Shown: piece after piece, positions 1-7,825 of the stretch
Position numbering within the stretch: position 1 is the first letter of the stretch
Layout of the letters: each line of letters begins with the position of its first letter
Origin: Streptomyces sp. SCL15-4
Lineage (GTDB): Bacteria > Actinomycetota > Actinomycetes > Streptomycetales > Streptomycetaceae
Direction: 5' to 3'
Length of the DNA stretch: 64,000 nt
Assembly: GCF_033366695.1 (NCBI RefSeq)
Contig: NZ_JAOBTQ010000001.1
Span: 1,240,001-1,304,000, forward strand
The notes under the pieces: generated by a model
What the model was told of the DNA's origin: nothing
The model's database searches: none
The model's input: the letters and a program-made list of their open reading frames with translations, nothing else
Made by a program: the position numbers and the translations under genes

Positions 1-19
1 TCCACCGCCTCCCGGCGGG

Positions 20-700
20 TCAGCCGGGCGGGTCCGTGCGGGTCACCCGGGCGACCAGGTCGAGCCAGGCGGCCTCCAGGCGCTCCATGGGCATCCCGCA
101 CTGCCGGGTGAGGTGGTGGATCAGCGCGGGGTCCAGGGAGGCCAGCAGGGTGTGGGCGAGCAGGTCGCAGTCGGCGTCGCGGACGATCTGCCGGAGCAGC
201 ACCGTGATGTGCGCGCGCAGGGCCGCGGAGACGGGGTGGGACAAGCGGCGGGTCGGCTCGGACTGGGCCGCCAGTTGCAGGTCCAGCTGCTCGGCCGAGC
301 GGTACAGCACGGCCACGCCGAACGCGCGGAGCCGGTCCAGCGGCGGTGCGCCGGGGCCCAGCGGCGGGGGCCCGCCCAGGAAGTCGGCCTGGAGCTGCCG
401 GGCGGAGTGGTCGAGGAGGGCCATCAGCAGTCCGCTGCGGTCGCCGAACCGGCGGAAGACGGTGCCCTTGCCCACGTCGGCCGCCGCGGCGACCGCCTCC
501 ATGGTGACCCCGGCCACCCCGTGCTCGGCGATCAGCCGCGCGGCGGCCTCCAGCAGCCGGGCCCGGTTGCGGGCCGCGTCGGCGCGCAGGCACGGCTCGT
601 CGGGAGCCGCGCCGACCGCCAGCAGCGAGGGGGTCTCTGAGGGCTCCTGAGGCTTCGGGAAGGGCGGCAGGGCGCTGGACATGACGCCAGCGTAAAGCAT
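20..700 (-). CDS. TetR/AcrR family transcriptional regulator
   Basis: Predicted one-component DNA-binding repressor of 226 aa, usual length for the family. The helix-turn-helix lies near residues 45-90: the motif GVTMEAVAAAADVGKGTVFRRFGD is split across helices 2-3, with the typical VGKGTVFRRF recognition helix. The C-terminal half is a helical ligand/dimerisation domain without recognisable specificity. A second ATG (MSSALPP) six codons in, at 682, is an equally good start. The gene is divergent from the FMN reductase, and two matching inverted repeats lie between them, so it probably represses itself and that gene. Family assignment is firm; ligand unknown. Confidence 0.9.
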   Translation of the reverse strand: MLYAGVMSSALPPFPKPQEPSETPSLLAVGAAPDEPCLRADAARNRARLLEAAARLIAEHGVAGVTMEAVAAAADVGKGTVFRRFGDRSGLLMALLDHSARQLQADFLGGPPPLGPGAPPLDRLRAFGVAVLYRSAEQLDLQLAAQSEPTRRLSHPVSAALRAHITVLLRQIVRDADCDLLAHTLLASLDPALIHHLTRQCGMPMERLEAAWLDLVARVTRTDPPG

Positions 701-713
701 CGGGAAGAAAACT

Positions 714-762
714 GGACCGCGGTCCGCTTATGGTGATACACACTTAAACGGACTTCGGTCCG
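714..762. promoter_or_regulatory. Paired TetR-type operator-like inverted repeats
   Basis: Two copies of the pattern GGAC-N3-GGTCCG occur at 714-726 (GGACCGCGGTCCG) and 750-762 (GGACTTCGGTCCG), 36 bp apart, in the short gap between the divergent TetR gene and the FMN reductase. Each is a small palindrome. Position and symmetry suggest autoregulatory operators; binding is inferred. Confidence 0.55.
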
Positions 763-799
763 GATCGTGACAGCGATGTTTCAGCCCCTTGGAGTTCCC

Positions 800-1357
800 A
801 TGTCTGTTCGTATCCTCGCGCTGGTCGGCAGCCTCCGTGCCGGTTCGCACAACCGCCAGCTCGCCGAGGCGGCCGTGAAGCTCGCGCCGGAGGGCGCCGA
901 GGTCGAGCTCTTCGAGGGCCTGGCCGACGTCCCGTTCTACAACGAGGACATCGACGTGGAGGGCAGCGTGCCGGCCGCCGCCGCGAAGCTGCGTGAGGCC
1001 GCGAACGCCGCCGACGCCTTCCTGCTGTTCTCCCCCGAGTACAACGGCACCATCCCGGCCGTGCTGAAGAACGCCATCGACTGGCTGTCCCGCCCCTACG
1101 GCGCCGGCGCCTTCGGCGGCAAGCCCGTCGCCGTGATCGGCACCGCCTTCGGCCAGTACGGCGGCGTGTGGGCCCAGGACGACACCCGCAAGGCCGTGGG
1201 CATCGCCGGCGGCAAGGTGATCGAGGACATCAAGCTGTCCATCCCGGGTTCCGTCACCCGCTTCGCCGAGACCCACCCGTCCGACGACGCCGAGGTCGCC
1301 GCCCAGCTGACCGAGGTCGTGGCCCGCCTGCACGGCAACGTGGGCGCCGCCGCCTGA
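800..1357 (+). CDS. NADPH-dependent FMN reductase
   Basis: Flavodoxin-like NAD(P)H:FMN/quinone reductase of 185 aa. The N-terminal phosphate-binding loop (GSLRAGSHNRQLA) and the family signature SPEYNGTIPAVLKNAIDW near the middle are both present, followed by KPVAVIGT and the GGxW/Q region that closes the flavin site. The start is the ATG at 800, with TTGGAG about 6 nt upstream; an in-frame upstream ATG at 767 lies in the operator region and lacks a ribosome site. Probably cytosolic, reducing flavin or quinones in stress defence. It is the likely target of the divergent TetR regulator. Substrate cannot be told from sequence. Confidence 0.9.
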   Translation: MSVRILALVGSLRAGSHNRQLAEAAVKLAPEGAEVELFEGLADVPFYNEDIDVEGSVPAAAAKLREAANAADAFLLFSPEYNGTIPAVLKNAIDWLSRPYGAGAFGGKPVAVIGTAFGQYGGVWAQDDTRKAVGIAGGKVIEDIKLSIPGSVTRFAETHPSDDAEVAAQLTEVVARLHGNVGAAA

Positions 1358-1372
1358 GCCACCCACCCCCAG

Positions 1373-1399
1373 GGGCCGAAGCCACACCGGCTTCGGCCC
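1373..1399 (+). terminator. Rho-independent-like terminator hairpin
   Basis: An 11-bp perfect stem (GGGCCGAAGCC at 1373-1383, GGCTTCGGCCC at 1389-1399) with a 5-nt loop lies 16 nt after the FMN reductase stop. No long U tract follows, as is usual in high-GC actinobacteria. Confidence 0.7.
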
Positions 1400-1456
1400 T
1401 TGCGGTTGCCCTGGCCGGCCGGAGACTGTGCGGACGGCCGGCCGGCACGGGCGATC

Positions 1457-3541
1457 TCACGCGGAGGTCACCGGCTCCCTGACGGATGCGCGTCGCGCCG
1501 GCGGCCGGTCGAAGGGCACCACCACGTTGCCGTAGAAACGCTGTACGGCGTCGTCGACACTGCGGATGAAGCCGGTCGCGGCGTTGCCGCGGCCGCTGCC
1601 CATGCTCTTCGCCAAGGAGAGGCGGAAGCCGGTGATCCGGGCGCCGTCGGCCTTGGGCAGCAGGTCCGCAGGTTCGGGGCGCAACCGCTCCAGCGTTCCT
1701 CGCGGGCCACCCGTCTCACCGTCGACCAGTGTCTCGATGTGCAGGTCGGCGGGCGCCTCGGCCAGCCGCCGGACGAGCCTCTTCGCCCAGGCCAAGGGGT
1801 AGCCCTGGGCAGGGGCGGGGACATCCGTGGAGACCCGGAGCCTGCCGGTCCGCAGGTCCGCCCCGACCGACAGCACACCGGACGTGCCGTCGATACGGAG
1901 TTCGGCCTGGAGCCGGCCCTGGAGGCAGAGCCGGTCGGCCTGGGCCTGGCGCAGTTCTCGCGGGTTCCCGCCACGCTTGCCCCGCTGCACCGGGAGCACC
2001 TTGCGTCCGAGTTCGCCTCCGAGTCCGAGGCACACCTGACGGATGAGCCGTTCCCAGCTCTCCACGACTTCGAGCGCCCTCGGATCGCCCTGGCACAGCG
2101 TCTCGTCGTCGATGCCGTTGCGCACCGGCACCCAGGCGGGGCCCATGTTCTGGAATCCGTGACAGCCGGAATTCTCGTGCTGGAGGTAGTGCAGCAGTTC
2201 CTGGAGCAGCCAGGCGTGTCCCGCGTTGCCGACGCCTTCGTGGCGGATCAGCACCTGGGCCTGGTAGGCGACTTCCGCCCAGGACAGATGCCGGAGGGCC
2301 ACCTTGTGCTTGCGCCGGCCGTCGACCTTGACGTCCACCAAGGGGCTGGCCTCCAGGGCTACGTCGTTCGACAGTGTGATGACGGCCTCGTAGCCCCGGC
2401 GCGCGGCGATATCCATGTACGCCTGCACCTGATCGCTCTTGAGCGCGTTGCCGTTGGTCTTCGTCTCGACCAGCGCGGTCCACAGCTTGCCCGCCCGTTC
2501 GACGCGCACGACACCGTCCGGCCGTCGCGGTGTGTCGCCGTGCGGCAGGGACACCTCGACGAACGTCTCCATGCGGCCCGCGGGCGCTCCGAAACCGGCC
2601 ATGAGCCTTCGGCCGAACTCCGGCACCTGGGCCATCACCGACAGCAGGACCGAGGTCGCGCGGGTCTCCCGGTCCCGGTCGCTCTTGAGTGCCGAGACCG
2701 GAAACAGTCTCGCTTCCCTCCAGGATTCGTTCTCGGCGAGAGACTTCTTCGCCGCCCTGGGAAGGGTGATTTTCCTCTTGGCCGTGCGGGGGCGTGGTGC
2801 CGGGCCGGGCGCCTGAACCGCTTCACCGGACCGGCGGGGGGAGGGTACGGCGGGCAGCGCCGGCCCCGGTGCGGGATCGGCCGTGCCGGCATGCGGCGTC
2901 GCGTCGTCCTCCTCGGCGCCCGCCTCGTCCAGCCCGGACTCCGCCGCCGCGTCGTCATCGATGTCGACGCCGAAATCCGTGGCCAGACCGGCCAGCCCGT
3001 CGGCGTACCCCTGCCCCACGGCACGGAACTTCCATGCGCCGTCCCTGCGGTACAGCTCGCCGAAGATGACCGCGCTCACCGACTGCGCGTCGTCGATGGC
3101 GAACCGGAGGATGCCCTCGCCGGCCGCGTCGGACAGCGTGACCCCCAGGTCCTCCAGCTCACCGAAGCGGGCGCCGCCGTACCGGCTCGCGGCGACGACC
3201 ATCCTGTCGACGTCCTCCGGTACCGCCGTCAGATCGAACCCGATCCGGTCCTCGTCCCCCCGCTCCGCCGGGGCCTTGCCGAGCAACTGCACGCTGCCGT
3301 CCGAGGCCACCGGGTTGTTGTAGAAGTAGAAGTCGGCATCGCTGCGCACCTTGCCGTCCGGCCCGAGCAGCAGGACCGACACATCAGCGTCTCCCTCACC
3401 GCTCGGACTGGCCCAGCGGAGGCTGACGATCACCGAACCGACGTTCTCGCTCAGGGCCGAAAGCGTCGCATTCGAGCCCTTCACCATCTCCCGCACCAAC
3501 AATCCCCCCAGACTGCCGCGTTTCCCCTGCACACACGCCAT
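1457..3541 (-). CDS. TerD-domain protein fused to a probable PD-(D/E)xK nuclease domain
   Basis: 694-aa two-part protein. Residues about 19-195 are a TerD domain (VKGSNATL, then the DADFYFYNNP Ca-binding type motif near 68-77), the fold of tellurite/stress-response Ter proteins. Residues 196-260 are an acidic then Pro/Arg-rich linker. Residues about 290-480 contain an acidic residue in ETFVEV (325-330), RPDG (Asp342) and VETKTNG (Glu359-x-Lys361), the spacing and hydrophobic context of a PD-(D/E)xK nuclease core. The rest of the C-terminus (about 500-694) has no fold I recognise. The start may be 3541 (GAGG close upstream) or a GTG/ATG 15-18 codons later, nearer the usual TerD N-terminus. It is a single gene, not in a ter operon. 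Nuclease activity is inference from motifs. Confidence 0.75.
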   Translation of the reverse strand: MACVQGKRGSLGGLLVREMVKGSNATLSALSENVGSVIVSLRWASPSGEGDADVSVLLLGPDGKVRSDADFYFYNNPVASDGSVQLLGKAPAERGDEDRIGFDLTAVPEDVDRMVVAASRYGGARFGELEDLGVTLSDAAGEGILRFAIDDAQSVSAVIFGELYRRDGAWKFRAVGQGYADGLAGLATDFGVDIDDDAAAESGLDEAGAEEDDATPHAGTADPAPGPALPAVPSPRRSGEAVQAPGPAPRPRTAKRKITLPRAAKKSLAENESWREARLFPVSALKSDRDRETRATSVLLSVMAQVPEFGRRLMAGFGAPAGRMETFVEVSLPHGDTPRRPDGVVRVERAGKLWTALVETKTNGNALKSDQVQAYMDIAARRGYEAVITLSNDVALEASPLVDVKVDGRRKHKVALRHLSWAEVAYQAQVLIRHEGVGNAGHAWLLQELLHYLQHENSGCHGFQNMGPAWVPVRNGIDDETLCQGDPRALEVVESWERLIRQVCLGLGGELGRKVLPVQRGKRGGNPRELRQAQADRLCLQGRLQAELRIDGTSGVLSVGADLRTGRLRVSTDVPAPAQGYPLAWAKRLVRRLAEAPADLHIETLVDGETGGPRGTLERLRPEPADLLPKADGARITGFRLSLAKSMGSGRGNAATGFIRSVDDAVQRFYGNVVVPFDRPPARRASVREPVTSA

Positions 3542-3707
3542 CGGACCTCATCGCACCACTCGATGTGATGTGGCCCACAGAGGAGGACTGTAACCTCCAG
3601 GCAGCACCACAAGGGCCGAAACCGCATGGAGGACCGCGGCCCCTGTGGCTCGGGCGGCCGGCGGCGGGCGGCGGCTCGACGAGGTCGAAGGTGAGGGAGG
3701 GGCTTGG

Positions 3708-4190
3708 GTGAGTTACGAGTTGCGGGCTGTGATCGCGGAGGCCGGGCTGCTGCGTCGTGTGTCACGGGATCTCGCGGGGGCCCGGGTGGCGGCTCTTCGG
3801 CAGGGGCTGGCGTTGATGCCCATGACGGATGAGCCGGCCGGCGCCTTCACGGACGGCGGTGATGCGGAGGTTCTGGGGTTCGGGCGGCTGTCGGCGGGCT
3901 TCGAGAGGACGCTCGGCCGGTGGTCCGTCGCGGGGCCCCTCGCCTATGTCGAGGCCGAGTACTTCGGGGGTGCGGGTGAGCAGCGAGCCGCCGTGTGGGC
4001 TGACGGAACCTTGGTGCTGGGGCCGCTGGACGTGCCGGTGAAGAGGTGGTTCTCGCGGCCGGTCGGTCCCGTCTCGCAGGCCCTGCGGCGGCTCGGTGTG
4101 CGCAGGCGGCCAGGTGGGGACGAATTCGACGCCGTGGGACTCGGCCGGCACCGGCACACCGACGACTGGGCGGCTTCCGGCGCCGGTTGA
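3708..4190 (+). CDS. Hypothetical protein
   Basis: 160-aa protein with no domain I recognise. The start is the GTG at 3708, which follows a strong purine-rich ribosome site (GAGGGAGGGG); an upstream GTG at 3645 lacks one. Visible features are an N-terminal helical region rich in Arg and Leu (LLRRVSRDLAGARVAALRQGLAL), a central beta-rich stretch with paired aromatic/acidic residues (AYVEAEYFGG) and a basic patch near residues 125-135 (LRRLGVRRRPGG). No signal peptide or membrane segment. Divergent from the TerD-nuclease gene, so a functional link is possible but unsupported. Coding is supported by third-position GC and the ribosome site. Confidence 0.6.
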   Translation: MSYELRAVIAEAGLLRRVSRDLAGARVAALRQGLALMPMTDEPAGAFTDGGDAEVLGFGRLSAGFERTLGRWSVAGPLAYVEAEYFGGAGEQRAAVWADGTLVLGPLDVPVKRWFSRPVGPVSQALRRLGVRRRPGGDEFDAVGLGRHRHTDDWAASGAG

Positions 4191-4379
4191 GGACGCGGCG
4201 GCCGACGGCGCCGGCCGGACCGAGACGGGGCGGCGGTGACGGTGGTCGGATGCCGGCCGCAACGGACCGTCTACGCCACGGCCGCGTACGGCGGTCGAGC
4301 CGGTCGCGTCGCAGGTGAGCGCCGTACATGCCGGTCAGGCTCCGCCGGGCCGGGACGCCCGGACGGCCGGGTCCGCAGG

Positions 4380-4808
4380 TCAGGACGTCGCCAGGGTGAT
4401 GCCCAGGGCGAGCAGGGTCGCGGCCTTCAGGATCTCCAGCGCCACGTACCACAGGTGGCTGCGCGAGCGGGGCAGGTGCTCGCCCGCGAGCACCCGGTCG
4501 GACCTGCGGTTGAGGACGGGGCGGACGACGGCCAGCTGTACGGCGAGGAGTGCCGTCGCCGACGCGGTCGGCCCGATGATCGCGGCCGGGGCGCCGCCCA
4601 CGGCCACCGCGATGATCACGGCGACGGCCAGGACCGCCTCCACGGTGTTCAGTGCCCGGAACACCAGCCGGCCGATGCCCAGCCCGAGCGGGATCGTCAC
4701 CCCGGGGGCGCGGAACTTCAGCGGCGCCTCCAGGAAGGAGATCGCCAGCACCATGCCGAGCCAGACGAAGGTGATCGCGCCGGCGGTGGCGGCAGAGGCG
4801 GCGTTCAT
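4380..4808 (-). CDS. Small integral membrane protein
   Basis: 142-aa protein with about four hydrophobic helices: residues 8-28, 53-73, 78-98 and 120-140. Helix 1 is followed by LEAPLKFRAPGVTIPLG, a conserved-looking cytoplasmic or periplasmic loop, and a charged loop (NRRSDRVLAGEHLPRSRSH) precedes the last helix. It lies on the same strand as, and 145 nt downstream of, the cysteine-containing HTH regulator and may share its transcript. Function unknown; it superficially resembles small DUF4149-type membrane proteins, but I do not assign it there. Confidence 0.7.
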   Translation of the reverse strand: MNAASAATAGAITFVWLGMVLAISFLEAPLKFRAPGVTIPLGLGIGRLVFRALNTVEAVLAVAVIIAVAVGGAPAAIIGPTASATALLAVQLAVVRPVLNRRSDRVLAGEHLPRSRSHLWYVALEILKAATLLALGITLATS

Positions 4809-4953
4809 GGGGCTACGGGCCTTTCTCCGCCGGGTCGGCGGGTTGTCCTCGGGGGCCTGGCAGGGGCCCGCGCAAGGGCCTGAGCGGAGGTCCGCCGGTC
4901 GGCTGCGGCGGACCGGGACGCCGGCCGCCCGGGTCCGCCGAGGGCCGGCCGGC

Positions 4954-5625
4954 TCAGGCGGCCGGTGTGCCGGCCAAGTGCGCGACGCACGCGTCCGGTT
5001 CGGCGAACGGCTCCAGCGCGGTGGCCGTCAGCGGCGCGCCCATGCGGGCCAACGCGCCCTGCATCAGGCCCAGATGGAGCGAGCAGACCAGGCCGCCCTG
5101 CTCCTCGGCGAGTTCCAGGAAGGGGCAGTGCCGCAGCCGGATCCGCCGAGGCGGCCGACCGGGCTCGCCGTCGTCTTCGGGCCGCGGGGCGAACCCCAGG
5201 CCGTCCAGCAGGGCGAGCAGCGCGGCCGTCGACCGTTCGGGGGTCGGCGTCTCGTCCGGCGCGGGCGGGTCCGCCAGATAGCGGCCCCAGGTCCGGCCCG
5301 TCTCCCGGGCCTCCGCGCGCGCCTCGGCGGGGTCGGCCGCGGTCCAGCGGCTGAGCAGCATGCGGGCCAGCAGCCGGTACTCGCGCGGGCCGCCGCGGTC
5401 CATGCCGGGACGGGCGGTGTAGACAGTGCGGGGCCGGCCGGGCCCGGAGGGCTTCTCGGTGCGGCGTTCGACCAGGCCGTCGGCCACCAGGGCGTCCAGG
5501 TGGAACCGCACGGTGTTGGCGTGCAGCCCCATCCGCTCGGCGGCCTGCGCGACACCGAGCGGCGCGGGCGCCGCGCGCAGCACGTCCAGCAGCGCTCGGC
5601 GGCGCGGACTCTCCCGCGTGCTCAC
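4954..5625 (-). CDS. HTH transcriptional regulator with C-terminal cysteine cluster (SufR/COG2345-like)
   Basis: About 223 aa. The N-terminus is an ArsR/MarR-like winged helix (LLDVLRAAPAPLGVAQAAERMGLHANTVRFHLDALVADGLVERR) followed by the basic wing GPGRPRTVY. The C-terminal half has HCPFLELA...GLVCSLHLG, then PDACVAHL: Cys-x13-Cys-x2-His and a third Cys 31 residues on. In the SufR/COG2345 family such cysteines bind an Fe-S cluster or metal. I chose the GTG at 5625, which has GAGAGGGG 9 nt upstream; a GTG at 5661 is in frame but poorly served. Divergent from the cupin gene. Probably a redox or metal-sensing repressor; ligand is inference. Confidence 0.75.
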   Translation of the reverse strand: MSTRESPRRRALLDVLRAAPAPLGVAQAAERMGLHANTVRFHLDALVADGLVERRTEKPSGPGRPRTVYTARPGMDRGGPREYRLLARMLLSRWTAADPAEARAEARETGRTWGRYLADPPAPDETPTPERSTAALLALLDGLGFAPRPEDDGEPGRPPRRIRLRHCPFLELAEEQGGLVCSLHLGLMQGALARMGAPLTATALEPFAEPDACVAHLAGTPAA

Positions 5626-5735
5626 GTCCGGGCACCCCTCTCGTCCGCGATCGGTTTTCACGAATCCTACATGTATTAATTGTTAGGGTGGTCGGGAGTG
5701 AGACCGGGGGAACGCGAGACCGAGGGGAACACCAG

Positions 5736-6182
5736 ATGACATCGCCGTCCGCGGCCGACACCGGCCCGGCCGCCCGTCCGGCGACCGAGCCGCGCGTCCT
5801 GTGCGAGACCCGCGCGCTGGCCGAGGCGCCGCCGGTGGCCGCCGGGGTGCTGTGGAAGCTGGCCGAGAGCGGGCGCCAGCTCGACGCGAACGTGGTCCGG
5901 CTGGCTCCGGGCGGCCGGGTACCGGCGCACACCGAGACGCAGTTGGACGTGCTGGTCCTGGTCGTCGCCGGCGACGGTCTGCTCGGCGACGGCTCCTCGG
6001 ACCCGGGGCAGCCGCTCGCCGAGGGCGCCCTGGCCTGGCTACCGCACGGCGCCGCGCGCAGCATCACCGCCGGCCCGGCCGGGCTGACGTACCTGACCGT
6101 GCACAACCGGCGCCCCGGCATGCGGATCGGCGCGCGCCCCGACGCCGTACCGGCCCGGCTGCCCGACGCGGCACCGGCGTGA
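5736..6182 (+). CDS. Cupin-domain protein
   Basis: 148-aa small beta-barrel protein of the cupin type: motif 1 is approximated by PGGRVPAHTETQLDVLVLVVAGDG, motif 2 by PLAEGALAWLPHGAARSI. Only part of the classical metal-binding His/Glu set is visible (His in AHTET, His in LPHGAA), so metal binding may be weak or absent. The ATG at 5736 follows GAGGGGAA at 5722-5729. It is divergent from the cysteine-cluster HTH regulator across a short AT-rich gap (5665-5695) that likely holds both promoters. Substrate unknown; may be an enzyme or a ligand sensor. Confidence 0.75.
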   Translation: MTSPSAADTGPAARPATEPRVLCETRALAEAPPVAAGVLWKLAESGRQLDANVVRLAPGGRVPAHTETQLDVLVLVVAGDGLLGDGSSDPGQPLAEGALAWLPHGAARSITAGPAGLTYLTVHNRRPGMRIGARPDAVPARLPDAAPA

Positions 6183-6250
6183 CAGCCGGGTCCTGAGGGG
6201 CGTAACACCCGGCCGCCCCAGGCGGATTGCCCGGGCGTTAGGGTTCCCGC

Positions 6251-6697
6251 GTGAGCACCTTCACCGACGACAACGCCCCCGGCCGCCACGGTCCGCACGC
6301 CACCACCGAGGCCGACCCGCGCGAGGTGGGCCGGGTGCGCACCGAGTACTCCCCGGCCCATGACGGCGACCCCGACCCCGGGGAGATCGTGTGGACGTGG
6401 GTGCCGTTCGAGGAGAACGACGGCCGGGGCAAGGACCGTCCGGTGCTGGTCGTGGCCCGGGAGGCGGCGGGCACCCTGCTCGCCGTACGGCTGTCGAGCA
6501 AGCGGCACGACCGGAACCGGGACTGGGTGGCGATCGGCGGCGGACCGTGGGACCGGTCGGGCCGCGACTCCTGGGTGGACGTGGACCGGGTGCTACGGCT
6601 GCACGAGCGGGGCATGCGGCGGGAGGCCTGCGCGCTGGACCGCATGCGCTTCGACCTGGTCCGGCAGCGGCTGCGCGAGCGTTACGGCTGGACCTGA
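6251..6697 (+). CDS. PemK/MazF-like protein without adjacent antitoxin
   Basis: 148-aa protein. Residues about 40-148 match the PemK/MazF fold pattern: PGEIVWTWVPFEENDGRGKDRPVLVVAR (beta1-beta2 with the RPVLVV strand), then AVRLSSK, and a WVDVDRVLRL strand before a C-terminal helix. In true MazF toxins this fold is an RNA endoribonuclease; here the N-terminal 40 residues are an extra Asp/His-rich tail and the first loop is long. No small antitoxin-like gene precedes or follows it, so it may be a solitary, non-toxic or differently controlled member. The GTG start at 6251 gives a protein beginning MSTFTDDN. Confidence 0.75.
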   Translation: MSTFTDDNAPGRHGPHATTEADPREVGRVRTEYSPAHDGDPDPGEIVWTWVPFEENDGRGKDRPVLVVAREAAGTLLAVRLSSKRHDRNRDWVAIGGGPWDRSGRDSWVDVDRVLRLHERGMRREACALDRMRFDLVRQRLRERYGWT

Positions 6698-6768
6698 CAC
6701 CGGACCGGGCCGACGGACGCCGGGCCCGCGCCGGACGGCCGCGGACCACCGGCCCGCACAACCGCCGT

Positions 6769-7596
6769 TCACTCCCGCGTCCCGGGAAACGCCCGCGCGA
6801 ACGCCTCCCGCACCACCGCCCCCGGTGTCCGGTCCAGCACGCCGAACACCACGTGCTCGAACGAGCGCGAGAAACGGCCGCCGGGCCCCAGGGCCGCCCG
6901 GAAGGCACCAGCGACCTGCGCCGGATCGTTCTGGAAGACGCCGCAGCCCCAGGCGCCGAGCACCAGCCGCCGGTAGCCGTGGGCCGCAGCCGTCTCCAGC
7001 ACGCGTTCCGCCCGTGCCGCGAGGACACCCGGCAGTGCGGCGGCCCGCTCCGGCGCCGTGCGCCGGATGACGCCCGCGTTCGGCGCGGCGGCCGTCAGGA
7101 AGCCCGCGAGATACGGCTCGGCGAGCAGCCGGCCCCGGTCGTCGCGGAAGACGGGGACGCCCGGCGAGTGGATCACCCGGTCGGTGTAGAACGGGTCGCG
7201 GTCGGCGCGGTGGTGGTCGTAGAAGCCGCGCGCCGTCAGCAGGCAGGTGTGCAGCGCGGAGGCGCGGCACAAGGCCTCCTCCTGGGCCTGCGCGCCGTTG
7301 AGGTAGCCGCCGCCCGGGTTGCGGGCCGAGGCGAAGTTCAGTACGGCGACGGGCACCTCGGCCAGCCGGCGGGCCGCCTCGAGGCTGCTCTCCCCGGTGA
7401 CCTCGAGCCGTGTGCCGCCCTCCGGCACCGGCACCGCGGGCATCGGCACCGGGCCGGGGCCGAACATCCGGGTGCCCGCCCGCGCGGCCTCGACCGCCTC
7501 CGCGACCGGCACCTGCCGGCCGTCCGGTGCCCGGTACCGGCCCGCGGCCACGATCTGTTCCGTCTCCGCGGCGATCCCGCGCAGCCGCGCGCTCAC
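6769..7596 (-). CDS. TIGR02452/PARG-like macrodomain protein
   Basis: 275-aa protein of the microbial poly(ADP-ribose) glycohydrolase-like family (DUF2263 N-terminal region plus macrodomain). Hallmarks are LNFASARNPGGGYLNGAQAQEEALCRAS, which contains the GGG-x6-QEE catalytic loop of bacterial PARGs, and the later LGAWGCGVFQNDP, the ADP-ribose phosphate-binding loop. It should hydrolyse ADP-ribose polymers or protein ADP-ribose modifications in the cytosol. I chose the GTG at 7596 (VSARLRG); the longer frame upstream has no homology-like sequence. Divergent from egtA. Not clearly part of a larger operon. Confidence 0.85.
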   Translation of the reverse strand: MSARLRGIAAETEQIVAAGRYRAPDGRQVPVAEAVEAARAGTRMFGPGPVPMPAVPVPEGGTRLEVTGESSLEAARRLAEVPVAVLNFASARNPGGGYLNGAQAQEEALCRASALHTCLLTARGFYDHHRADRDPFYTDRVIHSPGVPVFRDDRGRLLAEPYLAGFLTAAAPNAGVIRRTAPERAAALPGVLAARAERVLETAAAHGYRRLVLGAWGCGVFQNDPAQVAGAFRAALGPGGRFSRSFEHVVFGVLDRTPGAVVREAFARAFPGTRE

Positions 7597-7774
7597 GGCG
7601 CCACCCCCGTGGGCGCCACGGCCGCGCGCCGCGCGGTCTCCCCCGTCGTGCTCATGCACGCATCCTGGGCGATGCTGGGGAGACGGCGCAACGGAATTGC
7701 CGGCGCGCCCGCGACGGCCGGACCCGCGCTCTTGTGCGCGGCCGCCGAAGGGTCTTGGCTGGGAACTGCTTGTT

Positions 7775-7793
7775 CGGCCCGCGCCACGGGCCG
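7775..7793 (+). other. Hairpin in the egtA 5' region
   Basis: A 7-bp perfect inverted repeat (CGGCCCG / CGGGCCG with loop CGCCA) sits about 20 nt before the egtA ribosome site. It could be an operator or a leader hairpin affecting translation. Role unknown. Confidence 0.35.
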
Positions 7794-7825
7794 ATGGCAT
7801 GCTGGAACCTCAGGAGGATCCCGAC

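Noticed and set aside
1400-3568. 722-aa plus-strand open frame opposite the TerD-nuclease gene
   Set aside because: Antisense frame kept open by high GC; composition is Arg/Gly/Val-rich, no domain, and the minus-strand gene shows clear TerD motifs.
7693-7697. GGAAT as a possible sigma-R -35 element upstream of egtA
   Set aside because: No GTT at the expected 18-19 nt spacing downstream.
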